Of a stretch of DNA of 64,000 nt, positions 43,699 through 52,136 are shown piece by piece. The DNA lies in the NCBI RefSeq assembly GCF_000735525.1, contig NZ_JMPR01000033.1, forward strand, positions 46,742 through 110,741. The letters are read 5' to 3'. A program made the translations under genes and the position numbers. A model generated the notes under the pieces. It made no database searches. It had not been told where the DNA came from and was given only the letters and a program-made list of their open reading frames with translations. Position 1 is the first letter of the stretch, and every line of letters begins with the position of its first letter. The DNA is from Tatumella ptyseos ATCC 33301. GTDB lineage: Bacteria; Pseudomonadota; Gammaproteobacteria; Enterobacterales; Enterobacteriaceae.

Positions 43699-44388
43699 TT
43701 ATGAGTAATACCAGCGGATAGTTTTTTTAATTAATTCTTCAGTGGTATCGATATATTTTTCAGGCTGCTGTCGGCTCAGGTCATGGAGGATGAGCGGTAT
43801 TTCTGTGCACCCCATAATAAAATGTTTAGCTCCTGATTTTTCCAATTTTTCAAGGCAGGGGAGCAAGGTGTCATAAGCAGATTTACTCTTTCCTGATTTA
43901 TAAAGTAGGATGCTTTTCATTATATTATCCTGGTCTTTTTCGTCAGGAAGTAAATAAGTTATTCCGGCTTTTGCCAGCTTATTCTGATAAAGGCGCGTCC
44001 GGATAGTGGCAGTGGTCGCTAAAAGAGCAACCGGGTGTTTTTCTTCCGCGATAATACGTTCGCAGGTGGATTCTATAATGCTGATGAACGGAAGATCACT
44101 TTGTTTTCTCAGTTCGTCATACCAGTAATGTGCCGTATTGCAAGGCATAATAATACAGGAGGCACCTGCATTTTTTAATATATTGAGTGAATTAATCATA
44201 GCCGGTAAAGGTGATGCTCCGGAATGTATGATATTTTCTGTTCTGTCAGGAATGTCTGGCAGAGAGGCGACAATCACCGGGATATGTTCCTGATCTTTTC
44301 TGGCGGGTGTGCTGGCAACGAGTTTTTCAAAAGCGTCCGCTGTTGCCCCCGGTCCCATGCCACCGAGAATACCGATAATCTTTTTCAT
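43699..44388 (-). CDS. Aspartate/glutamate racemase family protein
   Basis: A 229-aa cofactor-independent racemase. The two catalytic cysteines lie in IIMPCNTAHYWYDEL (about 80-95) and FIMGCTEIPLIL (about 188-199); the N terminus GILGGMGPGATADAFEKLV is the family signature. Like YgeA/RacX proteins it should interconvert L- and D-amino acids, often Asp, Glu or others. ATG at 44388 is used, with GAGG eight bases upstream; a GTG precedes it directly. It is divergent from a LysR gene and probably regulated by it. Confidence 0.87.
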   Translation of the reverse strand: MKKIIGILGGMGPGATADAFEKLVASTPARKDQEHIPVIVASLPDIPDRTENIIHSGASPLPAMINSLNILKNAGASCIIMPCNTAHYWYDELRKQSDLPFISIIESTCERIIAEEKHPVALLATTATIRTRLYQNKLAKAGITYLLPDEKDQDNIMKSILLYKSGKSKSAYDTLLPCLEKLEKSGAKHFIMGCTEIPLILHDLSRQQPEKYIDTTEELIKKTIRWYYS

Positions 44389-44503
44389 CACGACTGCCTC
44401 AAATAAAAAGGATCATGTCATAATTTTATCGGGGCGTAATTGCAGACTTTAAAAGCCTCATGCTAAAATTGCATAGTGAATATAATCCATCCGGAGTAAG
44501 AAG

Positions 44504-45394
44504 ATGTTAGGCAATATTGAAATTAAATGGATTTACGATATTCTTGCACTTGAGGAACTCCGCAGTTTCACACTGGCCTCGGAGCGCAGAAATATTTCTC
44601 AGTCATCTTTCAGTCGCAGAGTACAGGCACTGGAGTCTGCCGTCGGTTTTGAAATATTTAATCGCGGTTCCACTCCACTATTGCTGACGTCCGAGGGAAA
44701 GAATTTCATTGTTTATGCCAGGAACCTTATCGATGATATGGATTTCCAAATCAATAATATTAAAGGCGTGAATAATATTAAGCAGAGGATCAATATTGCA
44801 GCAGCCCACTCGCTGGCAGTATTTGTCCTGCCTGAGTTTATCTCTGAATTTTCGGGTAAAAAAGACAATATTTTCTTTGTTGAGTCCATCAATGTGGATG
44901 AGGCCGTTTACAATCTGAAAGAGGGGCGCTGTGACTTTATCCTCTCTTTTTCCAACGAAGAGCTGATGTCATTTCCTTTTCTTCACCATGAAGTTTTCCA
45001 GACCCAATTGCACCTGGTCTCTCCCTGTCATACCAATGGGGAGCCAATCTATGACGTCAGTGATGAAAATATTCCGTTAATGAAATATTCGGATGAAAGT
45101 TACATGGGCCGCCAGGTCAATCAGTTACTGACCAGAGAATCAGCACTGTCATTTTCTCTTTCTTTTGTCTCTTCCATGAGTGACGTTCTGAAAATGATGA
45201 TTATGAAAGGTAATGGTGTTGGCTGGTTACCGGATTATTCTATCGCTCAGGAGCTGGAATCCGGGAGTTTGTCAGTGATGGATCCTTCGTTGTCCATCAG
45301 AATGAGCGTCTATGTTTACCGGACCAGCGCACGGTTGAACCTTTCGTCTGAGCGTTTCTGGCAACAAATGAAATCACGGACATCGTTGTTCTGA
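44504..45394 (+). CDS. LysR family transcriptional regulator
   Basis: A 296-aa LysR-type regulator: HTH about 10-70 (LALEELRSFTLASERRNISQ, SSFSRRVQALESAVGFEIFN) and an effector domain about 95-290. It is divergent from the racemase gene (116 bases) and convergent with a dicarboxylate/amino-acid symporter gene, so it probably controls racemization and uptake of acidic amino acids. Confidence 0.88.
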   Translation: MLGNIEIKWIYDILALEELRSFTLASERRNISQSSFSRRVQALESAVGFEIFNRGSTPLLLTSEGKNFIVYARNLIDDMDFQINNIKGVNNIKQRINIAAAHSLAVFVLPEFISEFSGKKDNIFFVESINVDEAVYNLKEGRCDFILSFSNEELMSFPFLHHEVFQTQLHLVSPCHTNGEPIYDVSDENIPLMKYSDESYMGRQVNQLLTRESALSFSLSFVSSMSDVLKMMIMKGNGVGWLPDYSIAQELESGSLSVMDPSLSIRMSVYVYRTSARLNLSSERFWQQMKSRTSLF

Positions 45395-45442
45395 CCACCG
45401 GTGGTTAACTCCCCGGGTTATCGGTGGTGTCTTCCCGTCACC

Positions 45443-45480
45443 TGCCCGTCGGTTATTCCTGATCAAATAACCGACGGGCA
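45443..45480. terminator. Strong bidirectional hairpin between convergent genes
   Basis: A perfect 15-bp inverted repeat, TGCCCGTCGGTTATT with AATAACCGACGGGCA, loop CCTGATCA, placed between the converging LysR and symporter genes. No long T run is present on either side. Confidence 0.6.
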
Positions 45481-45530
45481 TAACGTTCTCTGATGTACTA
45501 TTTCCGGAAGGCCGTTTTTATCTGTACGGA

Positions 45531-46775
45531 TTATCGGAACGTATTATCCTTTTTTCGGTCTTCCAGTTTTGCAATCACGGCCGCTGAAATACTGTTGCCG
45601 ACGACATTTGTCGCTGTTCTTCCCATGTCGAGGAACTGGTCGATACCCAGGATTAATAAAATACCGGACTCCGGTAAATTAAACATGGGTAGTGTTGCGG
45701 CAACCACGACCACTGACGCACGCGCTACTCCTGCCATGCCTTTACTGGTCACCATCAGGGTTAACAGAATAAGGACCTGCTCAGTAAAGCTCAGAGGAAT
45801 GTTATATGCCTGAGCAATAAATAACACGGCAAATGCCTGATACATCATTGAACCATCGAGATTAAAAGAGTACCCCAACGGCAATACAAAACTGGATACT
45901 TTTTTAGGCACGCCGAATTTAGTCAGTGCATCCATTGTCTTCGGATAGGCTGATTCACTACTGGCGGTAGCAAAAGCCAGTGCCGTGGGCTCGTAAATCA
46001 GTTTTCCCAGCGTAAATACCGGTTTACCCAGGAATAGATACCCTACGGCAAACAAACATGCCCAGAGTACCACCAGCCCCAGATAGAACAGACCAATTAA
46101 TTTCCCGTAGTCATAAATCAGTCCCAGGCCTTCAACCGTAATGGCAGCAGCAATGGCTGAGAAAACGGCAAAAGGGGTGAACTTCATCACATATTCGGTA
46201 ACACGAAACATAATTCGCGTCAGGTCTTCAATAAACACAATCACCGGATGGTTACCGTCTTTGCTGATAAAGGAAAGTGCAGAACCAAAAAAGACAGAAA
46301 ATACCAGGATCTGAATAATATCATTATTCGCCATCGCCCCGGCGAAGCTGGTTGGAAATATCTGGCTGATAAACGTTTTCAGCGAAAAGGCAGAGGTACT
46401 CAGGCCAGTGGCTACATCGGTATGGGGAATAACCATATTCAGGCCGACACCGGGCTTAAAAATATTAACCAGTGACATACCAATAAATAGTGAAATAAGC
46501 GCAGCAGAAATAAACCAGGTCATCGCCTTCAGTGCAATACTGCCCACAGAAGAAGACCCCTTCATGGAAACAATACCTGAGACGATTGTTGCAAAGACCA
46601 GTGGCGCAATGATCATTTTAATCAGTCTCAGAAAAACATCGGTAATAATGCTGAAATAAGAGGCTATCTCTTTGGCATTGCCCGGCGAAGAAGCATAGTG
46701 ATGACACCCCCAGCCTGTCACTATTCCGAGCCCGATCGCGAATAGTATCTGTTTCATCAGGTTATTTCTGCTCAT
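45531..46775 (-). CDS. Dicarboxylate/amino acid:cation symporter (DAACS, GltP/DctA family)
   Basis: A 414-aa inner-membrane symporter with about eight membrane helices and the two re-entrant loops. The substrate/cation motif is seen around LPLGYSFNLDGSMMYQAFAV (NxDG type) and ATASSESAYPKTMDAL (serine-rich HP1 loop). It likely imports aspartate, glutamate or C4-dicarboxylates with H+ or Na+. ATG at 46775 has GAGG eight bases upstream; an earlier GTG at 46814 is in the SD-like sequence and unlikely. With the racemase and LysR gene it forms an acidic amino-acid use module. Confidence 0.9.
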   Translation of the reverse strand: MSRNNLMKQILFAIGLGIVTGWGCHHYASSPGNAKEIASYFSIITDVFLRLIKMIIAPLVFATIVSGIVSMKGSSSVGSIALKAMTWFISAALISLFIGMSLVNIFKPGVGLNMVIPHTDVATGLSTSAFSLKTFISQIFPTSFAGAMANNDIIQILVFSVFFGSALSFISKDGNHPVIVFIEDLTRIMFRVTEYVMKFTPFAVFSAIAAAITVEGLGLIYDYGKLIGLFYLGLVVLWACLFAVGYLFLGKPVFTLGKLIYEPTALAFATASSESAYPKTMDALTKFGVPKKVSSFVLPLGYSFNLDGSMMYQAFAVLFIAQAYNIPLSFTEQVLILLTLMVTSKGMAGVARASVVVVAATLPMFNLPESGILLILGIDQFLDMGRTATNVVGNSISAAVIAKLEDRKKDNTFR

Positions 46776-47383
46776 CTCAAAAGACCTCTGTATTGTAAGA
46801 ATGATATCGTTCACCTCCGGTGCGGATTACCGGTTCGGGCAAAAGAGTCTCCTGACAATATTCCCTGTTTCAGAGAGCATGAGAAATGCAAATGGGCGCA
46901 TCGTTATGCAAAAAATGCATAACGGCATGCTTTTATACGTAATTGTTTTTGCGAATAATTTCACTCATTATCATAGCATTTACTTATAGATACTTTGCCT
47001 GCTTATGCATCCGCAGATTGCCGATTGTTCTCTCTGAGGACGAAAAAGAATGATCTTTACAGGTATCAGAGCCGTGGTAAACGATATTGTTCTACAGGAG
47101 TCATAATACCCGATAAGTATTTTCAGGCGGAGTATCCCTGTAAAATCAGACATAGCTGGCCAAAAACTGTTCCAGACATAAGAGAAAATGGCGGTGAAAT
47201 ACTTGCTGATGATGGGCGTTAAACGCCGGGTGCCTCCCTCATGCGGCAATTTTCCTGCACGCAGAGGGCTGCACAGCCTTGCAGTCTCTGACTGCGGGGC
47301 GGAAAAAGATAAGAATAATGGTATTATCGTCACCGGCGGCTGCAGGCAGTCGCTGATATCCACTCTTACCCCGGGAATAAATT
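46776..47383. other. Intergenic region, no gene seen
   Basis: About 600 bases; the first 200 are AT-rich and hold the symporter promoter. Nothing else is recognised up to ymjA. Confidence 0.4.
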
Positions 47384-47629
47384 ATGAATAATGACGTATC
47401 ACTTAAATATTATGACATCGTGGATGAGTACGCGACAGAGACTGAAAAAGCTGTTGCCGAAACAGAGCGGGATGCATTGGCACATTATTTTCAGTTGCTG
47501 ATCAGCCGCCTGAATGACAATCAGGAGATCAGTGAACAAGCCCAGCAAGAGATGGCCGGGGAAGCAGGCATCGCCGCAGAGCGAATCGATGATATTGCTG
47601 ATTTTCTGAATCGCTGGGGTAATGAGTAA
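47384..47629 (+). CDS. ymjA: YmjA family (DUF2543) small protein
   Basis: An 81-aa acidic, helical protein. The N-terminal [13 protein letters not shown], central [12 protein letters not shown] and the C-terminal [14 protein letters not shown] match E. coli YmjA almost block for block and length for length. The function of the family is unknown. It stands alone with a terminator-like hairpin 70 bases downstream. Confidence 0.9.
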   Translation: MNNDVSLKYYDIVDEYATETEKAVAETERDALAHYFQLLISRLNDNQEISEQAQQEMAGEAGIAAERIDDIADFLNRWGNE

Positions 47630-47959
47630 TTCCCGCCTCAGTCGGTGTTAAGCCGCGGGGGGTGATCTCCGCATGACCCGGCCTGATCGGAAATAGTTCA
47701 CCGGGGGCGGACCCCGGGCGTTTATTTCGCCAGTGCCCGAAGGGCTTAGCAGTCTACGGTTTTTGCTGTCTGCCCATGCCTGTTGTGATGCAGGCAGGGC
47801 TGACACAACGCTGATTGACGGGATGCTTTACTGAAAATTCACCGTTAACCGCCGATTTTCTTCGTACAGACGCCAAAGACGTGGTCATTAGCGGCATTGT
47901 ATTTTACACTGCGCGCTACGAAACTGAGTAGACAGAAGATTAAGCAGGTACTGACAGCG
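47630..47959. other. Intergenic region with one terminator hairpin
   Basis: About 330 bases. CCGGGG-GCGGA-CCCCGG (47701-47717) followed by GCGTTTATTT probably terminates ymjA transcription. The remainder contains the upstream region of the cold-shock-domain gene. Confidence 0.5.
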
Positions 47960-48436
47960 ATGAACGGAACGATCACAACATGGTTCAAAGATAAAGGTTT
48001 TGGATTTATCAAAGATGAGAATGGTGATAACCGCTATTTTCATGTGATTAAAGTCGCCAATCCTGAATTGATCAAAAAGGACGCGTCGGTGACCTTTGAA
48101 CCGACCACCAATAATAAAGGCCTGTCCGCGTATGCGGTGAAGGTTCTGCCGCCAAGCCAGTATATTTATATTGCCGGTGAGCGGGTGAAACTGGCGTCAA
48201 TTCGCTCTTTTGTCGTCTATAACGAAGAAGTGCCTGCCGATGCGCCGCTGGATAAAGAAAAGAATGTCCTTTCTGTGGGGGCACTGCTGAGTAACATCCG
48301 GCCAAAAACGGATATCAAGCCCGGTGAAATGCGTTCACTGAAAAAGCTTGCTATCACCACCTTCCAGGGAAGTACGTTGATCTTCTCGGAAGATGAAATC
48401 GATATCGATTACACCGTTAAACTTCTGAAAGTCTGA
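47960..48436 (+). CDS. Cold-shock-domain-like protein with C-terminal extension
   Basis: A 158-aa protein. Residues 1-65 resemble a cold-shock domain (MNGTITTWFKDKGFGFIKDE; NRYFHVIKVANPELIKKDAS; VTFEPTTNNKGLSAYAVKVL), including the GFGFI RNP1-like stretch, but the second aromatic motif VFVHF is replaced by YFHV. The C-terminal about 90 residues (IYIAGERVKLASIRSF onward) are not a second CSD and I do not recognise them. Nucleic-acid binding is likely. ATG at 47960 begins the domain; the longer frame from 47897 adds 21 residues with no domain. Confidence 0.7.
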   Translation: MNGTITTWFKDKGFGFIKDENGDNRYFHVIKVANPELIKKDASVTFEPTTNNKGLSAYAVKVLPPSQYIYIAGERVKLASIRSFVVYNEEVPADAPLDKEKNVLSVGALLSNIRPKTDIKPGEMRSLKKLAITTFQGSTLIFSEDEIDIDYTVKLLKV

Positions 48437-48889
48437 CGGCGTGGCTCCCGGTGTTGACCTCTGACGGCCGCACCGGGGGCGCTGAATCACAACCTGTCAC
48501 AGGATGCCACGCCTGTCCGCCGCGGCAGGAGCTTTGCGTTTATTCTGCGCTGACAAGGAAAGATCTGCAGGGAAATCTATCTCCTGTCACGTTTGTGCGT
48601 GTAGCATCCTATTGATATTTTCCTGACTGCCTGACTGCCTGACTGCCTGACTGCCTGACTGCCTGACTGCCTGACTGCCTGACTGCCTGACTGCCTGACT
48701 GCCTGACTGCCTTCGGGCCAGATTAACCGATTGTCTGAACCGGACGGCGGTGTTTCTGTTCTGAAAGGTCGGAGTCAGGTCCGTGAATAACAGCGGCCCG
48801 TCAGGCCCTGATGACCGGCACATATCCTCTGCGGGTAGGGTGCAGGCGGGCCTGCGGGAAGCTTTGTTGCCACGATCAGACTTCTGCCA
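48437..48889. other. Intergenic region containing an octanucleotide array
   Basis: About 450 bases with no credible gene. It carries the CCTGACTG array at 48622-48712. Confidence 0.6.
48622..48712. repeat. Octanucleotide tandem repeat CCTGACTG, 11 copies
   Basis: Eleven perfect, uninterrupted units and a three-base partial unit. An 8-base unit can change copy number by slippage. It is not in a recognised gene; the minus-strand frame through it is low-complexity. Confidence 0.97.
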
Positions 48890-49588
48890 TCAAAAGGGAG
48901 CGGGGCAGTGGATCTGCAGAGGGGTGCCATTATCCGGGTGAATAATGTTCAGGCCGCTGGCGTGCAGCATCATTCGCGGGACGTTTTCGGTGCCCGGCAG
49001 CTGTTTTCCTCCGTACAGATCGCATCCCAGAATAGGATACCCTGCGGACTGGCAATGAATACGTAGCTGATGCGTTCGCCCGGTTTCAGGCAACAGATCG
49101 ACACGGGTCACCGGCACGCCTTCCTCCGGTGAGAGTGGATAAGTGAACCGTCCGGTCACCCGGTAACGGGAACGGGCAGGTTTGCCACGAACTTCACACA
49201 GCGTCATGCGCGGAAACCGTGCCGGATCTTTTGCAATCGCGGCGGTGATCACGCCTTCATCCTCCGGCAGATGGCCACAGAGCAGTGCCGTATACCTTTT
49301 ACTGACAGTACGTTCACTGAATTGCCGGCAGAGGGCAGCATTAATGCGTTTATTACGTGCCACCACCATAATACCGGACGTCCCGAAATCCAGCCGGTGT
49401 ACCAGCGTACAGCCGGGAAACTGCTGAACCAGCCGGTAATGCACCGAATCATAGTTTTCGGGGTTTTTACCCGACAGACTCAGCAACCCTGCCGGTTTAT
49501 TGATCATCACCATCTGCGCATCCTGCCAGAGGATTTCAATCTCATCCGGGCATGGCGGTGCAATAAAAGTATCAGTAATTTCAGTCAT
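48890..49588 (-). CDS. RluA family RNA pseudouridine synthase
   Basis: A 232-aa enzyme that isomerises uridine in rRNA or tRNA. The catalytic motif HRLD is at 64-67 (Asp67), in CTLVHRLDFGTSGIMVVARN; the Tyr motif RYTALLCGH and the C-terminal ETGRTHQLRIHCQSAGYPIL follow. No S4 domain is present, as in RluA itself. It is similar to E. coli RluA but longer, so the modified position is not certain. Confidence 0.87.
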   Translation of the reverse strand: MTEITDTFIAPPCPDEIEILWQDAQMVMINKPAGLLSLSGKNPENYDSVHYRLVQQFPGCTLVHRLDFGTSGIMVVARNKRINAALCRQFSERTVSKRYTALLCGHLPEDEGVITAAIAKDPARFPRMTLCEVRGKPARSRYRVTGRFTYPLSPEEGVPVTRVDLLPETGRTHQLRIHCQSAGYPILGCDLYGGKQLPGTENVPRMMLHASGLNIIHPDNGTPLQIHCPAPF

Positions 49589-49804
49589 CGGATCACCGGA
49601 AAAATCATCGGGGGCGGAGTGTAACTAATTTTACAGAGTCAGGCGACTTCTCCTCTTTTTTCGACCGTCGAACGGCAGAGACAGACCAGGCCTCTACGCG
49701 GGAAGATCATCGAATTACCGGAAATACTAATGACTTCTATTGATTTGTCTTTGCCCTGCCGAACATCGATATTTTACTGAATATTCTTCCCTCTGACAGG
49801 CGAT

Positions 49805-50383
49805 ATGGCAGATCAAAAGACGGTATATCTGAACCTCCGACCGCAGAACTGGGTTAAACAGCAACAGCAACGCTGGCTGTGGCGCAGTGAGTTTCCGACC
49901 TGGGGACTGATAGTCGCTATCTATGCGGGCTGGTTCTGGGTATTGGCCCTGCACAAGACGCTGGGACTGTTACTTACCACGCTTATTCTGATCTGGTTTA
50001 CGGCCTGGTATATGTCATTACAACATGAACTGATCCATGGCCATCCCACCCGGTATCGGTGGCTGAACCAGTTGTTCGGACTGATGCCATTGGCAGTCTG
50101 GTTTCCCTATGGATTATACCGCGACTCCCATCTGGCCCATCATCGTAATGAATTACTGATCCATCCCGGGGCTGATCCGGAAACCTATTATTTCTCCGCC
50201 GGTGCCTGGCAACAGTTTAGTCCTGTGCAGCGGGCGATTATCCGCCAGCGGAATACCTTTCCCGGCCGGTTACTGGTCGGCCCGTTAATCGATATTGCTC
50301 GCACACTAAAACAGCTGTTATCCGATATCTGCCGCTTCTGCTTCCGTGTGCCGGGGATGTGGACGGTACATAGCAGCCTGTGA
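49805..50383 (+). pseudogene. Fatty acid desaturase, 3' truncated
   Basis: The first about 175 residues are a membrane fatty-acid desaturase: two hydrophobic segments (about 32-69), first histidine box QHELIHGH (73-80) and second box HLAHH (109-113). A complete member is about 300 aa or longer and has a third HxxHH box; here the family-like sequence stops near 50325 and is followed by about 19 unrelated residues and a stop at 50383. It is unlikely to be active. The break coincides with the start of a string of other truncated genes. Confidence 0.75.
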
Positions 50384-50407
50384 CTTACATAGCCGTTTAT
50401 CCGCATA

Positions 50408-50758
50408 GAAAATACCGGCATAGGTGTTGGTCACTATCGGCGGGATCGACATCGCGACCAGCGCGATAAATATCGGCACATCGTTAAAACCAATCAGCAG
50501 AATAAACAGCAAAATCAGACCCTGTGACGGAATGGCGTGGCCGGTGTTAAACGGGTTGATAAACAGAAAGGTAATTTTAGGGCGGTAGCCCAGAAAAATG
50601 CCCACCGGCACGCCGATTGCCGTGGCAATAACGATACTAACCGACACGTACCAGGCGTGTTCGGTGATCCGCTGCAGAAGGCCGGATTCCCCTGACCAGT
50701 GGGCGGCGTCGGTCAGCCAGTGAAAGGTAGTAATGAAAATAGTGGTTAATTGTTCCAT
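50408..50758 (-). pseudogene. Osmoprotectant/glycine-betaine ABC permease, 3' truncated
   Basis: From ATG at 50758 the protein reads as the N-terminal half of an OpuBB/YehW-type permease: HAWYVSVSIVIATAIGVPVG, PFNTGHAIPSQGLILLFILL, FIALVAMSIPPIVTNTYAGI. After TNTYAGI, where REVD and the EAA loop should follow, similarity ends. The frame runs on through unrelated sequence antisense to the desaturase end. The transporter partners are absent. Confidence 0.75.
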
Positions 50759-50803
50759 GGCGTAATCCACGGACCAGCCCGTGCAATCACGAAGTCGAAA
50801 ATT

Positions 50804-51349
50804 CTGGCGCTTAACGCGGCGGTTGAGGCGGCGCGCGCAGGTGAACATGGCAGAGGATTTGCCGTAGTGGCTTCAGAGGTCCGTAATCTGGCACAGCGAT
50901 CTTCATCTGCTGCACGTGAAATAAAAGACCTGATTTCACTTTCTGTGTCTCAGGTTGAACAGGGACTTGAACAGGCCACTCAGGTGGGAGGTAATACAGA
51001 AAATGTCAGTAGTGCCATTCAGCAGGTCGCTGACCTGGTCAATGAAATTGCTACGGCAACCGCTGAACAAAGTGCAGGTATTGAGCAGGTGCATCTGGCT
51101 ATCGGGCAGATGGACGAAGTCACACAGCAGAATGCCTCGCTGGTGGAACAAGCCTGCACGGCATCACGATCGCTGCAGGAACAGGCGGAAAGCTTATCTG
51201 GCCTGGTCTCTTCGTTTACTCTCGAAGAAACCGTTAATTATTCTGCGCCAGCGGACGTGCTCCTCCTCTCACCGATGCGATATTGTCGTCAAACAGCGGA
51301 TCACTTGATAAGCGGGCCGGGCGGCAATAAAGCCGTTGCGGCTGAATAG
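50804..51349 (+). pseudogene. Methyl-accepting chemotaxis protein, C-terminal fragment
   Basis: The frame contains the signalling-hairpin tip [20 protein letters not shown] and [20 protein letters not shown], then the descending coiled coil with [20 protein letters not shown]. The usual tip begins [20 protein letters not shown]; here the match starts abruptly at ILALN, and the sensor, membrane and HAMP parts are missing. An ATG at 50750 opens the frame, but the first 18 residues are not MCP-like. Confidence 0.8.
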
Positions 51350-51510
51350 GCCCATTCACCGGAAACCGGCGCAGTCTTTATCAACGGCAACGGTGCTTCC
51401 GATTCGTCGTAGCTATTGGCGGTATGAATAAAAGTGATAGGGTCGCGAGTTGTCCAGCTTTGGTGTTAACGAGGTATGTAATACCCGACGGTAAAGAAAA
51501 CCGTCGCTAA
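51350..51510 (+). pseudogene. Aldehyde dehydrogenase C-terminal remnant with frameshifts
   Basis: Three pieces in different frames align in order with the end of a succinate-semialdehyde-type dehydrogenase: SPETGAVFINGNGASDSS, then IGGMNKSD, then GRELSSFGVNEVCNTRR. The family end reads about GxVFIN..ASD..LPFGGxKxSGYGRELSxxGxxEFVN. At least two frameshifts and loss of the N-terminal domain mark it as dead. Confidence 0.65.
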
Positions 51511-51563
51511 CTCAACCGAGGCGCGCGATACTACGTGCTCCGACTTAGCAACGATGACTTCAT

Positions 51564-52136
51564 ATGAATACACCTGGCATCATCATCCTTGCTGCTGGCC
51601 TCGGTACGCGATTTATCCGTGCCGGAGGGCTCGGCAATAAACTGCTGGCACCGCAGGAAAACCAACAACCCCTGCTGGCGTTGACTTTGCAACATGCTCA
51701 GGCTTCCGGCCTGCCTGTGTTGCTGGTTACCCGTCCTGAATATCACGCGATCCTTGCGCTTGCAGAGCAATACCAGGTACCTGTCATCACTGTTGCCAGT
51801 GCAGGCAGTGGCGAGAGTATTGCGGCGGCAGTAAGGGAAACCCGAACCTGGTCAGGCTGGCTGATTCAGCCGGGTGATATGGCATGGGTAACGGCACAGG
51901 ATCATCAGCGCGTTGCGAGCTTGCTTACCGCCGGGGCGCAACAGGTACGTCTGTGCTGGGATCAACTGCCTGGACATCCGGTAGGCTTTGCGGCACGTTA
52001 TGGTGATGCGCTGAGTCAGCTAACCGGTGATAATGGCGCTCGCACCTTGCTGCACCCGGCAATCCTGCAAAAAATCAGTGCGCACGCCGGGGTGATTCGT
52101 GATGCAGATCTTCCCGCTACTACAAACCGTTCCTGA
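51564..52136 (+). CDS. MobA/MocA-like molybdenum-cofactor nucleotidyltransferase
   Basis: A 190-aa NTP-transferase-fold protein. The N-terminal IILAAGLGTRFI with Lys in GNKLLAP is the nucleotide-binding signature; QPGDMAWVTAQDH supplies the metal-binding Asp and HPVGFAARY is conserved in MocA. MocA-type enzymes convert molybdopterin cofactor to the cytosine dinucleotide used by xanthine-dehydrogenase-like enzymes. It overlaps the convergent xdhC-like gene by 17 bases and sits beside nicAB, so it probably matures the cofactor of NicB. Confidence 0.82.
   Translation: MNTPGIIILAAGLGTRFIRAGGLGNKLLAPQENQQPLLALTLQHAQASGLPVLLVTRPEYHAILALAEQYQVPVITVASAGSGESIAAAVRETRTWSGWLIQPGDMAWVTAQDHQRVASLLTAGAQQVRLCWDQLPGHPVGFAARYGDALSQLTGDNGARTLLHPAILQKISAHAGVIRDADLPATTNRS

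Noticed and set aside
48622-48712. CRISPR array
   Set aside because: Units are 8 bases with no spacers; no cas genes are in the window.
48587-48823. Minus-strand 78-codon frame through the octanucleotide array
   Set aside because: Its content is only translated repeat (RQSGSQAV units) plus non-family flanks, with no ribosome-binding site.
50750-50803. Start of a functional chemoreceptor
   Set aside because: The 18 codons before [11 protein letters not shown] are not MCP sequence; sensor, membrane and HAMP regions are absent.
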